64,000 nucleotides of DNA from Apophysomyces variabilis. Lineage: Eukaryota > Mucoromycota > Mucoromycetes > Mucorales > Mucoraceae. The notes beneath the pieces were generated by a model that made no database searches, was not told where the DNA came from, and saw nothing but the letters and a program-made list of their open reading frames with translations. This document shows, in pieces, positions 1-11,668 of the stretch. The stretch covers positions 1 through 64,000 of the forward strand of contig MZZL01000128.1 in NCBI GenBank assembly GCA_002749535.1. Direction: 5' to 3'. Within the stretch, counting starts at the first letter, position 1. Each line of letters begins with the position of its first letter. Both the position numbers and the translations under genes were made by a program.

Positions 1-164
1 CCACTTTCCTAAGCTTTCCCTTTCTTTTGGTACTTTTGTGTGCTATGCTACTGCTGCTCCCATTTTTAGGTAATTTTTTTCTATTTCTCTCTCTCTATTT
101 TTTTTGAGCAGTCATATATACTACTATATGGTACTGTCTTTTCTTTTGGTGTTCTGCTTTTTGG

Positions 165-424
165 GCAATCTCTTTTTTCGGGCACTCTCATTTTCGGGCA
201 CTCTCACTTATGGGCACTCTTCTTTCAAACACTCCCACTCTTCAGATAATTTTATTTTGATTGTTAGCATACTTTGTTTTCATACAGTGTCATATATAGT
301 AATATTGGTAATATCTTTTTTGGCGTACTGCTGGTCATTGGGACACTCTTCTTTTGGGCACTCCCAGCTTTTGGGCACTCCCAGCTTTTGGGCACTCCGC
401 GTTTGCCGGACATTCGTATGTTCN
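165..424. repeat. GGGCACTC-rich imperfect tandem repeat ending at an ambiguous base
   Basis: The octamer GGGCACTC recurs about seven times here, mostly preceded by TTTT or TTTC, and three copies near 353-400 are spaced regularly by CCAGCTTTT. The stretch ends at the only N of the window (424). Immediately after the N, protein-like sequence resembling the gene copy at 19.5-20.0 kb starts abruptly. This may be a low-complexity repeat at a rearrangement point, or a collapsed or mis-joined assembly edge. Nothing coding was recognised in it. Confidence 0.6.
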
Positions 425-1235
425 GCTTGCTAACCGCAACCTTTAATGATACGGGTCATGCACAAGAATGTTACGGCGCCATGGCGATGCTGACTAAAAG
501 AACAAAATATAATGCAATGCAGCTATCATATATCAAAGAAGAAGGAATTACGGCGTGGTACCATCAATCTTTTCAGGATAGCCAAGAGCCTCTCTTCATA
601 ACATTTCATGACGAAGGCAATAATCTACGAATTTTTGTGTCTCATGCTAGGAAGAAAGAGAAAGAACAAAGGGGAGAACCAAGTGTGTTATATGTGAATA
701 AAAGAGACGGATAGAATCCTTTGAGGATGTTAAATATCTTTATTTCAGTCAACTTGTCTGCCTGTTCATAATTATTTGATCTTATGCGGGATTTGTAATT
801 AATGAACGTTCTTCTCGACGATAGGTGTATGATTTAGCTAAGTGTAACAACTGCGGTAGAACAGTGTCACTTTGTCTTCGTCCCCGGTGATAGATATATG
901 ATTTAGAGAAGAGATATAGTTGGTGTTCCAAACGGAAACACGTAAATTTCAACCATCCTGTTCATGGAAAACAAGTACTAGGACGTCACGCTACAACAAC
1001 GAGGTATACCACAGCAAGATCCGTATCTCTCGATTGCTTTGTTTTCCCTGACAGCAAGATCTTGTAGGACTATCTGAAGCGTTTTAGTAACATTCGCACA
1101 TTTGCCGAGCTTCAACATTCGGCTGCAATTAAGTTCGCGGTGGTGAAATTTTACGAAGATTGCGTTGCAAAGGAAATGTCCGATATTACGCATAACAAGA
1201 CTTTCGAGGTACAAGAAAAATTGATTACATCGTAG
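425..1235 (+). pseudogene. Decayed copy 1 of an unknown gene family (paralog of 19476-20184)
   Basis: The conceptual protein from 427 (LLTATFNDTGHAQ, then YNAMQLSYIKEE) aligns residue by residue with the minus-strand gene at 19.5-20.2 kb (LLAATYNDRDHAQ, YNTMQVSYITKE). Similarity stops near 680, is interrupted for about 330 nt, and resumes at about 1012 with DPYLSIALF. It then continues in another frame to QEKLITS and a TAG at 1233-1235, the same final codon position as copy 2 (QEKLTAS). The N-terminal half seen in copy 2 is missing upstream of the ambiguous base at 424. The 330-nt interruption could be an intron, but the frame does not join cleanly, so an insertion is equally possible. The family is not recognised; only the paralogy is supported. 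Confidence 0.6.
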
Positions 1236-1239
1236 GCAG

Positions 1240-2090
1240 CTCGATAAATTACGTATTATTGCGGTAGGGAGTAACCGTCTATACTTGTTCATATGCCGAA
1301 AAATGTAAGGTAAAGTGTATTCTACAGCTTAAATACTCCTGTATCTTCCGAAGTGGCAACGAATGATGCGGTTCACCCATGAGTCTCTCGATGCAACGGC
1401 AAGGGATGACGATCGCCCCGACAGTCTGTCCACCAATACCATTACAAACTGGTTGGTACACCCTAACACTTTCCTCTTCTGTCAGCAAGACAGCCATTGG
1501 GGAAAAGGGTAAAGGTCGTGCGGTGGCATTTCACCAACCCCAGCAATAACTCCCCGGAACTGCTGGCAGGTCCTCTCAGAACCTGTTTTCGCACGATTTA
1601 TGCAGCTTCAGCTCGTCTAATGTCTATGCTTCATCCAGCAAAATAGCCACAGCATATTATTTGTTACGGGAGGTCAGCGGCCATCGACCCTCAGCACAAC
1701 TTGCGAAGCGGACCAAAATGACCAACTAATGGGTGCCAACAAAATCCTCCACATTGATCGAGTCAAAAAGAAAAGGTAAAAAAACCACAAAAGCAGTAAA
1801 TTCAATCTGAGGTATTCACCGCCTTTTGCTTGCATTTAACTGGATAGGACGTGACACGCGAAGCACATTTACTGTGTTTTTCCTATTTGTCTGCGTGTTT
1901 CTATTTTTTTACTTGCGGACTGGGATTCAACTTTTTGCGGAATCCAAAAAATGCTTTTGCATGATTGGATGAAAATATTTGCGGTCAGACTACCCTTCTT
2001 TGCCTACAGTCGTGTCCATGTTCACTATTTACTGAGATAGTTTATTTCAAACCACAGCAAGACGAGTTTATTTAAGAAGTGGTTCTCTAA
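1240..2090. other. Gene-poor stretch, no supported gene
   Basis: A 72-codon minus-strand reading frame (1279-1497) is the only open stretch of note, and its composition is protein-like (QPVCNGIGGQTVGA). It has no clear start context or partner exon, so it is not called as a gene. The rest has stops in all frames. Confidence 0.4.
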
Positions 2091-2094
2091 TTTT

Positions 2095-2750
2095 TGCAAC
2101 TAACGAAAAAGCTCTCAGAATGTCTGATCCATCTTTGACAGTCTGGGCGCTTTACTTTTCGCGCTGCTCTAACAATACGCTCTTGAATGTTATCGTCAAC
2201 TTGTAAGGACTCCCTTCTTACCCCAGCTTTCACTTTGGCCCAAAACTCTTCTATTGGGTTGAGAAAGGGAGAGTAGAGAGAAAGTTAGAGGCATTAGTAT
2301 CATCTCTCTTCGACTAACTGCTTCACCTTGACTGGTGTATGGATGGGTACATTATCTATGACAAGATAATAACCGTTCATTCCGTGGCAATCCAATCTTT
2401 TGTGGTTGCCTAATAGACAAAGTTTAAGATAAAATAGAAGAAAAGTAGAACATAGCTATATTCAGGGAAAATAAAAGTGGAATGTAAGGCAATGTAAGGC
2501 GATACAAGTGAGCAGAACTGGCGCTGGGTACCATTGCCCCGATAGCTTCTGATGCCATAACTGACAGAAACGGATATGATAGTATCAATGACGTATAGAA
2601 ACGAACGAAGAGGGTTTATTTCCTCTACAGATGTTCCATTCTGTTCAAGACCTTCTATCAGACTGAGTCCGTTTTTACTCTTGGTAGAATTGTTGTTTTA
2701 TATCTGAATTGTTGTCATCCATAAGACATCCATCGATCTCTTATCCATGA
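2095..2750 (-). mobile_element. Remnant of a Tc1/mariner-like DDE transposase
   Basis: Read on the minus strand, 2400-2300 encodes GYYLVIDNVPIHTPVKVKQL, the second-aspartate region of Tc1/mariner-type DDE_3 transposases (normally YLVMDNAPIH). After a stop and a one-base shift, 2275-2098 encodes YSPFLNPIEEFWAKVKAGVR, the third-acid motif (LPPYSPxLNPIEQFW), and runs to a stop after SFFVSCKN. Further upstream (2410-2750) only scattered coding-like fragments remain. The element is dead: frameshifted, with an in-frame TGA after VEER, and no catalytic N-terminal domain could be assembled. No terminal inverted repeats were located. Confidence 0.75.
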
Positions 2751-2779
2751 GTGTGATTTTTGGTTTCAGTAATCATGTA

Positions 2780-4960
2780 CTATTTAAACGCGAAGGGACA
2801 ACATCTTTTCAATTCTTTGGCTCTGTTCTCCAAAACATCCCCGGTATGTACTTCACATTGATTATATGTACAGAATGACTGATGTCCCGGTTCTGTATCC
2901 TTTAGCCTGCATGACCTCTGTCCCGAACCACCTTGGTTGTGTGAGTAAGCTCCCTGCACTCCACTAGGTAAGTGAAAAAGAAATATTGTCTGTTTATGCA
3001 TAGTGTTATTCATTATCTTCTGCTTCCAAGTCCTCGCCAGGTGTTGCATCGCTTCAAGTCCTCTGCAGTGCGTTACCTTCAACCGGCCACTCATGGAAGC
3101 CGTGATTCTCTCTCTCGCCGCCCCCACCGATACAGGTGCGGGGCCGGCACCTGTCTTTGGGCAGAGATTACCCTTCGGGGTCTAGTAAAAAAGATGTCAA
3201 GCCATCCTTCCATTTACTAACCATGAACATTCTTTTATGCTGCTCGAATGAATTTTGTGTCCAGGGAAGAGCAAGTTGATGTAAGCAGAATATATTTTCA
3301 TCATAATCCATTTACTAATGACGCATATTTCTATCCCTTCTAGCGCAAACTTGATCCTTGCATGGACGCAAAATTTATTTAGAGTAGCGTAAAAAATTGT
3401 TCAATAAACAGTATGATTCAAAACATTCCAAACAATTGCACTCCGGTAATCGTTGGTCTTCTAGATCGGTGACTCAAAGAATTCATCTTTACTGTGTAGC
3501 AAAACCTGATCCATTGCATCGATGCAATCCATAAAGGAAACTATGATTTTCTTTATCTTCCTTTGATTCCGCAGAAGGAACCGGTCTTGGTTATGCTTTT
3601 ATCATTTTCATTGATACAAAGTATGTATTTCAAAAAGAAAACGAGAAGGGAAGAAACGCGGAAAAGGATCAAACTTGTACAAGGAATCAGATCCGTTTTC
3701 TCATTTGCGAAGGACCGCGGTGGACAACGCTGGTAAATAAGCATCGTAGATACCAAAAGAGCAAAACAATGGTATCTGCGTGATTAGATTTCTAACTATC
3801 TCCATAAGAAAGGATTTATTTCGGAAAAGCTTTGGCTATTATCGTATGCCAACATCCATGGCAAAGTAGCGCTGATTGGAAAATACAGAAGTTCAACCGT
3901 GATGAAAGCGGAAGAGGCTTACATCCAAAAATCTTTTTATTCTTGAGGTGCTTTTAGAGGAGAAGAAGAAGTAAGTATACTGGAAAACACAATGATGCAT
4001 CCTTTGTTATAGACAAAAAACCACCTTCTGATTTAGCCTTTTCCTCTACCGATCCAAACTGTCACTGCAAGACGTCATCGGCAACAGGCCAAGCAAAAAA
4101 CGATGCCATAATTGAGGATGACTTTGTACCTACCTCCCCCTTTCGCACCCGCTCAATGTCCGTCCATTCTTTCTCATCGTCTTCTTTTATAGATTATAAT
4201 CGGTGAACGGCGAACCGGATCTGTTATTTGCTCCTAAAATTTTACTTGCTTTATCAATTGAATAGCATAAAGAGCACAAACGCACTTGTTGTTTAGTTTA
4301 GTATTAAAATTGTGCATCGTTATTTCAAAAAAAAAAAGACTACTTCTTAGTTGCCTCATACTGTACGTCTGAATGCAAGGAAATCCGATGCACGGCTTTT
4401 TAAAGCCATCCTGCCGTACAATACAGCACTCATTCATTGAATTGTAACCAGCCCAGTGGGCCATGAGTCAATCCCTTGGCCCGGCCCAGGTATGACTTGC
4501 CCGATTAAAGCCCGCCCGTTTCAAGTCATACTCCCATCCAAATTTGACAATATTACAAGCGACAGTGGCGACATATTGACGCGTATAATGGTGTGCATAA
4601 CAGGAGTAAGACATGTAAAATATTTGAAAGGCTTACATCGCGTAGATACCGCTCTCATCGCAAGATTGAAGTATCTTATTGAACATCCTCCAATACAGAA
4701 ACTACATATGCATATTCTGGAGAGAGCAAGGTTGAATTTGACAGAAATGCAGATATCTTGCAAGAGTTCTTTTGTTCATAAAAAATATTTGGATTGATAA
4801 AGTAAAATCGAGCAAGTCAGCTATGAGTTCTCTTTTACCACTGCAATGATTTAATCCGGCTTAACCAAACTCGGTCAGTCAAAAAGTTTGACGCTCTGTG
4901 ACTGTCACCGGAGTGCGTCAACCAAGTTTGCCGCAGCAACAAACCATAAGACTTACGTTG
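2780..4960. other. Gene-poor stretch, no supported gene
   Basis: Several reading frames of 60-115 codons occur on both strands (for example 2780-3127 minus and 4456-4797 plus). None shows a recognisable domain, a convincing start, or splice partners. A small GC-rich patch lies at 3050-3190. Confidence 0.4.
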
Positions 4961-4963
4961 ACG

Positions 4964-6964
4964 ATGTCATCTAACAACAATAATAATCGCAGCAATGCTG
5001 ATCGCAATCGCATCAGAGGTCCAACTTCTGCTTTGAGCAGTTTTCTTAGAGTAGGTTATTTATGAGTTGGTTTTCTTGTATAACGATTAATTCTTTGCCT
5101 GAAAGGAACATGGCATTCATGTGGAAAACCGTAGCCTACGGATGCGTAGAGAGAGAGCCGAACAGGAGCAGCAACAACAAGCACCACCTGAGACAGCTGT
5201 ACCGACAGAAACAACCGACAATAACACTGCAGAAATGATTGAAGAAGAAGGTCGACAAACAGCTACCACATCTGTCATGTATGTACCACGTACTAGGCCT
5301 CGTACGCGTTCTGCAGCAGCTACTGCGCTTATTGAAAAAGCCAATAAGAGAAAGAAAAAGAAGGATTCAGAAGACGATATGAGTGACAGTGATCAAGAAG
5401 GCGTGGCAGGACCGTCCACCCCACGCAGGACGACTCCCGGTCGTACTCGGATCGCATTTTGCAAGTCGTGCAATAAACGATTTTCTCAGATGTCAAATCA
5501 AACACAGGCATTATGTACAGCATGTATCGATAATAAAGAAGATAAGCCAAAAAAGAAGGAACCGAAGCGCAGACGTATCGCGCGCAAGCAAGCTACACCG
5601 TTAAATAGCGGCATATCTAAGTTCCCTACCCTTCAAGATTTATGTATCGATGTAAGTTACACCAACATATACATATGACGCACATTATCTAATATCTGTT
5701 GACACCCTGGTGAATCGTAGATCGTTGCTCGTCATATTTTGGATGTGGAAGCATTAGGCGACATCAGTTTTATCAATATGGATAAAATTGCGAAAATTAT
5801 CTGCCGCAATCGACAATTAACAAGTCAGACAGCAAGACTCTTCATGGGGCCTAAAGTTAGAGAGTTATGTCTATATGACTGCGCGAGTAGGTGCTTCGTT
5901 GTTTATGGATGATTAGTTAACATAGGCTTTATTAGATATGGATGAAGTGGGTCTGTTAAACATTGCTCACTTTTGCGTCAACGTGCAACTACTTCAACTG
6001 TCATATTGTGGGCGTATGACCGACAATGTACTGTTGACTTATGGTAAAAGACTACATCAACTGCGGTCGATCGAGCTTTCTGGTCCATTCTTGGTAACAA
6101 AAACTGCCTGGCAGCAATTTTTCGACATTGTTGGGGCAAAGCTAGAATCCTTTGGTCTCCGTCATACTCTGAGATTTACCACGCAATGTGTCGACAGTTT
6201 GGTAAATAACTGTCCGAACTTGAAACATCTCCGGCTATCGCGTCTCGGTAAAATGCACGAAGATTGGTTGAAGAAGCTTGGCGGTATGAAATACCTGGAA
6301 ACTCTTGAACTAGGTTGGCCGCCTCATTCGCATCAGCTATCCAGCAAGGAGCTTATTGAGCTACTGAGCCATGTGGGGAATAATTTGACTGAGCTCTCAC
6401 TTCCTGGATGTTCTAATATTGACGATGATTTGTTGATTAATGGTATTCTCAAGTATTGTCCAAAGCTACAGAATCTCGATCTTAGCGAGGCCGCATCAAT
6501 CACATCACATGGTATTCAGCGATTATTCAACGAATGGAAAACAGCAAGGCCTGGACATGGCCTCAAGCGGCTTTTGCTTGATGGGTGTAGAGAATTGGAC
6601 GATGAGGCCCTAAAAGCGGTTCTTCGCCACTCTGGAAAGAGTTTAACCCACCTCAACATTCACAGTTTGGATAAACTTACTGCGACAGGCTTAGAAGCAT
6701 TAGCTGAACAAGGATCTGGTAGCGTGCACTGCGCTGAACTTGAATATCTCGACTGCGGCTTTGTTCGTGCCATGGATGATTTCGTGTTGCAGAAACTGGT
6801 TAAAACGTGCTCAGCCTTGAAGCAAATCAAAGTCTGGGGTTGCCATCAGGTACATTAATGTTTTACCTCTTTCCGCTTAGCTAAAGGTTTCATCTTAGTT
6901 GACCGATAGTGTTCAGATGCGCCAAGGGCTTCGTATAGAGGGAAGAGAACAAGAATATTTGTAG
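4964..6964 (+). CDS. RAD7: DNA repair protein RAD7/Rhp7, leucine-rich repeat NER factor
   Basis: Rad7 with Rad16 recognises lesions in global-genome nucleotide excision repair and also acts in an Elc1-containing ubiquitin ligase; it is nuclear. Model: exons 4964-5050, 5106-5651, 5721-5886, 5936-6849 and 6899-6964, all GT..AG, giving 592 residues. The N-terminus is rich in Asn and Gln and charged, then KRKKKK. A CxxC..CxxC zinc module (CKSCNKRF, later CTAC) follows at about residue 150-170. The Rhp7-type block starts at LQDLCID and includes LYDCA, and the rest is leucine-rich repeats (KHLRLSRLG, QNLDLSEAAS). The last short exon encodes LTDSVQMRQGLRIEGREQEY, which matches the family's C-terminal pattern and fixes the final intron. 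Length suits the family. Splice sites were chosen by frame and are not experimentally supported. Confidence 0.9.
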
Positions 6965-6969
6965 CCTGT

Positions 6970-7460
6970 AAGCTTAGATTGATTGCAAAGTAGAAGTAAA
7001 GAATTAGCATAGGTAAATTGCTTTTTAACGACGAAGGTGATACATGTCTTGTCAAGGGGTTTATGTTAATCTGTATTGTCAGACAGTCCATTACAATTTC
7101 TCCTTGAACGCCTCTTTCTTCGGCGATAGCATGATATATATATCTTTGCTAGAAGTGATTAGCCACTTTACATTGGATTTCTCGTATGCGTTATCCAAGT
7201 CAATAGATAATTAGTTACTGTTTGCTAGCGGTAAATAATGATGAAGAAAAGAAGCTTTTATTTGCTTTACACAATTTTCCTAATGTGGTCTATCATTTTC
7301 CTACATCATTTTCCTCCACATTTCCCAGCCAAAAGTATCCGCCAAAGCCATGATATCAAAAGTAAGCCTTTTTCAACGTGACTACAGCCAAACTGAATGA
7401 TACCAGACCAAGACGCGCCTGTCTTCCATCCAACCTAGCTTCTACATTCCAAGATGCTAT
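6970..7460. other. Intergenic stretch before the GT31 gene
   Basis: An ATG at 7238 opens a hydrophobic 41-codon frame (MMKKRSFYLLYTIFLMW) with a good donor at its end. It cannot be joined in frame to the downstream glycosyltransferase exon through any acceptor I could find, because the phases differ by one. It is either a separate leader or a mis-assembled first exon. Confidence 0.35.
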
Positions 7461-7463
7461 CGC

Positions 7464-8850
7464 ATGTTCCTGCTGACATTCCGGATACTTAATCTTCTAC
7501 CTGGTTTGGTTGATGTCATTTACAACATCCGGACGGCATGTGATGTCTATCAACGCGAAGCGGGCGCGTACACCGTGTTAAAAAGCACTCATATTGATTA
7601 TTGGGTAGCCAATATGTGGGTAGGTACGGCCAATAGTGAAGGTAATGAGGGAGCTAAAAAAGTAGGATTGATAGTGTGTCTTGGCAGGCTACTGGAGTTG
7701 GGTTCTTAGTACGAACTTAATCCGCCGCTGGCTCAAGTATTATGAGATCAGTCATGTCTTGGTCAGGTTAATCACACTCACAATCATCCACTGGTCTGTT
7801 GCCGCTTTCATTAGCTCAGCGAATCGGACTCCCGATCACCCTATTCGCCGTTGGATCACCATTTGCTTTATCCTACTGATATCTGAACTTTTAAGGCTCG
7901 GTTTATCGTCTCAAAAAATGGTCAAGCGGTTGCACTTATTTATTATTAACGTATTTATACTGCCATTATCAGCTACAATGTGTCTAACGCTATTTACTGT
8001 GCTTCAACAAACTCAGCAATTGCAATACACCATAAGTGAATCGATGGATCAGACCTATCAGCTAAATTATATGCCTCCAACATTGGATCCTACAGCAACA
8101 ACGACAGTGATGGTCTTAATCCTTTCTTCATGGTCACCCACCGGATTTGAGCGACGCAATATCCTACGGAAAACGTCCTTATTATTAATGCAACCGGGAA
8201 ATATTGGAAATGGTAACACCACATCGATCGCCTATCGTTTTGTTGTCGGCCAGCCACCGAGTCCGCGCACTCAATTAATTCAAGGGTCATCTATGCAACG
8301 CGAGTCCGCTACATTCGGTGACGTCTTACTTGTTCCTGCATCGGATGTTTCTAGCAGCGAAAAGATGTTACAAGCACTCCGTTGGTCCAAAAAACAAACA
8401 CAATTCGACTACCTTGTCAAGACAGACGATGATATATTTGTGAGATGGGACCTTTTGAGATCTGACCTCAGCGCACGCGGACCCCAACCATACCATTGGA
8501 GGGGCTTTGTGTATTTGTAAGCAAATGCTGCTTCATTATTTCTAATAGGATTAAATCTGTGTAGACCAAAGCCCTCTGAAGGTCCTCCTTATACCTCACG
8601 TGCATTACAAATTCTATCACGGGATATTGTGTCCATTATCTCAGTCACCCCTCATCGTCGCTACCTTAAGCAGGATGGACAAAGTCTTGCAGCTTGGATG
8701 ATCGGTTATGACATTCAACCAATACATGATGCTCGTATGGAAGACGGATGCCATGAAAGTCAAATGGTGAAACAGGTTACTGATAGGAACCTCGAGTCAA
8801 TGGAAAAAATGTATAATAATGTTATCAATGGTTGGCCATTGTGCAATTGA
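7464..8850 (+). CDS. GT31-family (beta-1,3-galactosyltransferase-like) glycosyltransferase with multi-pass N-terminus
   Basis: Model: exons 7464-7623, 7688-8516 and 8565-8850, 424 residues. The C-terminal half carries GT31 hallmarks: FGDVLLVPASDV, the metal-binding DxD motif in VKTDDDIFVRWDLL (nt about 8425), the acceptor-site region PPYTSRALQILSRDIV, and the late acidic ARMEDG. GT31 enzymes transfer a hexose in beta-1,3 linkage in the Golgi. Before the catalytic part there are several hydrophobic segments (LVRLITLTIIHWSVAAFI, ITICFILLISELLRL, LHLFIINVFILPLSATM), whereas GT31 enzymes are usually single-pass type II proteins. The start is uncertain: ATG 7464 is the first in-frame Met. The first intron depends on the donor at 7624 (GTA G/gtacgg), which restores frame to GYWSWV. 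Donor and acceptor sugars cannot be told from sequence. Confidence 0.75.
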
Positions 8851-8854
8851 ATGG

Positions 8855-9455
8855 GGCGTTAACAAGACGATACAATATATGTTTCCCATTTTCTATGCGG
8901 GTAATCCCAGAGAGCCGCTAGCTTTCATTTGCCATCGAGTGATACGACTCGATCTAAGAAATCAACTATGTCAATAATCTATGTTCTTTTCGGTTTATGT
9001 TCGGGTACATTAAGTCAAAGATATCCGTAGTTTAATCGTGTGAGATCCAACTTAATTAGGAGTATAAGTCTGATGGATAACCGTTAATAAGTGGATTATG
9101 ATAGATACCCAGGTTCAGCTCTCACAGGAAACTGGGTTTCGAAGCTGTGAGTTTGTTTGCTGGGAGAACTCAGTTGTCTTTTTTAGGTAGTATCCCCGTT
9201 TTGGACATAGACCTTCCCACGGTCGTTTACTCTTAGTAGTGCATCTTGCAACCTATTTTAACGATAAGACGGATACTAGAATTTAGCAAATGATCACAGC
9301 AGAAGTCTATAGAGTATAGAAGGCTTTTGAGCTAGATTATAAGCAGTTGCAGCTTCCATAACAAAACGTTTGCCTGGGCACGTGATTGAGTTTTGGATTA
9401 AATTTTTTAACGCGGCCATTTCTTCTGCGATTGCCTTTTCCTTTCCCGTTTTGAT
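8855..9455. other. Intergenic, nothing recognised
   Basis: This stretch lies between the GT31 gene and the BCKDH beta gene. No open frame of interest was seen; the 3' part presumably holds the promoter of the downstream gene. Confidence 0.5.
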
Positions 9456-9458
9456 TGA

Positions 9459-11017
9459 ATGCTGTCGTCAACAAGGATTTATACACGTCGATTTATTTCA
9501 ACTTTATCCTTGCAGGTATGGTTGTTGTATTTCCAATACATTTTCATTGAACAGCGTAAAAACCAGGTTAGAGGATATGCTGCCACAGCTGGTGCGTCGC
9601 CTGACGGCATCCAAGAAGGTGTTGCCCATTCCAAACTACTGAAAAGAGCTCCAGAGGAAGCACTCCGCAGCCCTGAACTGGCTCATATGAGCGCTATCGC
9701 TGGTAAAGAGGATTATCATTCGCGATACATATTAGATTCTTATACTGCGAAAAAATTGTAAGGCGATACCAAGAAAATGAACCTCTTTCAGGCCGTGAAT
9801 GATGCCATGTCAATTGCACTTACCACGGATGATACGGCAGGTAGAAAAGAAAAAAAAAACTGGAGACGTAGATAAGGAAGGTACTGATCAGACTTTCTTT
9901 TTTGCAGTGGTATTTGGCGAAGACGTATCATTTGGTGGTGTCTTTCGCGCAACTTCTGGACTAGCAGAGAAGTTTGGGCGAGATCGTGTATTCAACACGC
10001 CGTTGACAGAGCAGGGCATTGCTGGATTTGCCGTAGGCATGGCTTCCATGGGCCATACCACGATTGCCGAGATCCAGTTCGCCGATTATATATTTCCCGC
10101 ATTTGATCAAGTAATTAGCAAAACGAGAAAAGCAAAGACACTGGAATTCGTTACTAACCAAGTTCTGCAGATCGTTAACGAAGCTGCGAAATATAGATAC
10201 CGATCGGGCAATCAATTCAACGTTGCAGGTCTGACGATCCGTGCACCATGTTCAGCTGTTGGCCACGGTGGACATTATCATTCACAAAGCCCAGAAGCTT
10301 TCTTTTCACACTGTCCTGGAATTAAGGTCGGAAAATGAGGAATAAAAAAGAAGCAGTGGGGATCAATTTTCTCACGGTTCTGTGTTACACAGATCGTTAC
10401 ACCAAGAAGTCCGATTCAAGCCAAAGGTTTACTCCTCGCATCTATTCGGGATCGCAATCCTGTTATTTTCTTTGAACCTAAAAATCTATATCGAGCTGCA
10501 GGTAGGAAAGGAATGTTCCTGAAGGGAAATAATTGCTGTTATTTTGCAATATTCACATGTATTTTGTTGAATGGCAGTGGAAGAAGTGCCTGTGGCTGAT
10601 TACGAGCTACCGATCGGGAAGGCCGAGGTTTTGAAACGAGGGAAGGATGTCACTGTGGTGGGTTATGGTGCACAGATTTACACTCTAGAGAATGCCATCC
10701 AGCTCGCAGAGAAAAAGATGCCGGGTTTGACTTGTGAGCTCATTGATTTACGGACTATCTTGCCTTGGGATGTGGAAACTGTAGTCCAGTCGGTTAATAA
10801 GACTGGCAGGTTGGTGATAGCCCACGAAGCCCCAAAGACATCGGGAGTGGGTGCAGAAATTGCCTCAACGGTGATGGAACACAGCTTTTTACGACTAGAA
10901 GCTCCAATTCAACGTGTTTGTGGCTGGGACACTCCTTTCCCGCTTGCTTTCGAAAAATTCTATATGCCAAGTATGATTCGATGCTTTGATGCTATCAAGA
11001 CTGCTGTAAACTACTAG
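9459..11017 (+). CDS. BCKDHB: 2-oxoisovalerate dehydrogenase E1 subunit beta, mitochondrial
   Basis: Beta chain of the thiamine-diphosphate E1 of the branched-chain 2-oxoacid dehydrogenase complex, which oxidatively decarboxylates the keto acids of Leu, Ile and Val in the mitochondrial matrix. Model: 9459-9515, 9567-9702, 9763-9840, 9908-10110, 10171-10326, 10393-10501 and 10578-11017, 392 residues, matching family length. The first 19 residues are Arg/Ser/Thr-rich without acids ([17 protein letters not shown]), a matrix-targeting pattern. Core motifs: [75 protein letters not shown], and [11 protein letters not shown] near the C-terminus. Intron 1 could be 9516-9554 or 9516-9566; both keep frame. 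One donor (10327, gtcgga) is weak. The alpha subunit is not in this window. Confidence 0.95.
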
Positions 11018-11019
11018 AT

Positions 11020-11665
11020 CTGTACGCTATTTCATTAAGAATAAAGTTTTCTCTAAAGAAGAAAATCCCTGTGCGTTTTCCCTCAGCTGCATCCTATCCT
11101 TAAGATGATTAAGTTGTGTCAGATCGGTGTGCTTTACTAGCTTATTGACTGAACTACCATCACATATTACGTTCATTTGCTTCTTCGCTATAGCAATAGG
11201 GATGTACAAACAAAGGTAGGATTCTCTTGACGAGTTTATCTTATAGAATGCTCATTTTCCGCACTTTTGCTATTGAACTGTGATGTCTGAATCGGACATC
11301 TATAATATCTGCTATTGTACAGATGCTATTGTTTTCCAAACAGCACTTTGTCTTTGGAGACGTGTAGCACCTGGCCTTCTCCAGAATGATACTTCCACCC
11401 CAAACCATGTGAGCCTTTAGAAGTTCCTTTATACAAAACTGATTATTGCAGATGTAATTTGCCATCTGTCTCTATAGTCGGAGCTTATGAGCTCTGTTGG
11501 GACCCTCACTCCTAGTTCACTTTTATCCACAGCAGAATTACAGTATCCATTCGTAAACAATTTCTGATTGTTAATAGGCTGAGACGTACTCTTACTTTTG
11601 AGTAGCAACACATGTAACATACATCTGCGTGCAATAAAATCCTATGACCTACTACAATCTCGGTC
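11020..11665. other. Intergenic between convergent genes
   Basis: Shared 3' region of the plus-strand BCKDHB gene and the minus-strand MMTAG2-like gene. Reading frames here (for example 11241-11465 minus) have no features of a real gene. Confidence 0.5.
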
Positions 11666-11668
11666 ATT

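Noticed and set aside
1279..1497. Minus-strand 72-codon frame containing QPVCNGIGGQTVGA, slightly like the NGxGG segment of SLC41/MgtE magnesium transporters
   Set aside because: One short motif only, no flanking transmembrane segments or partner exons could be found.
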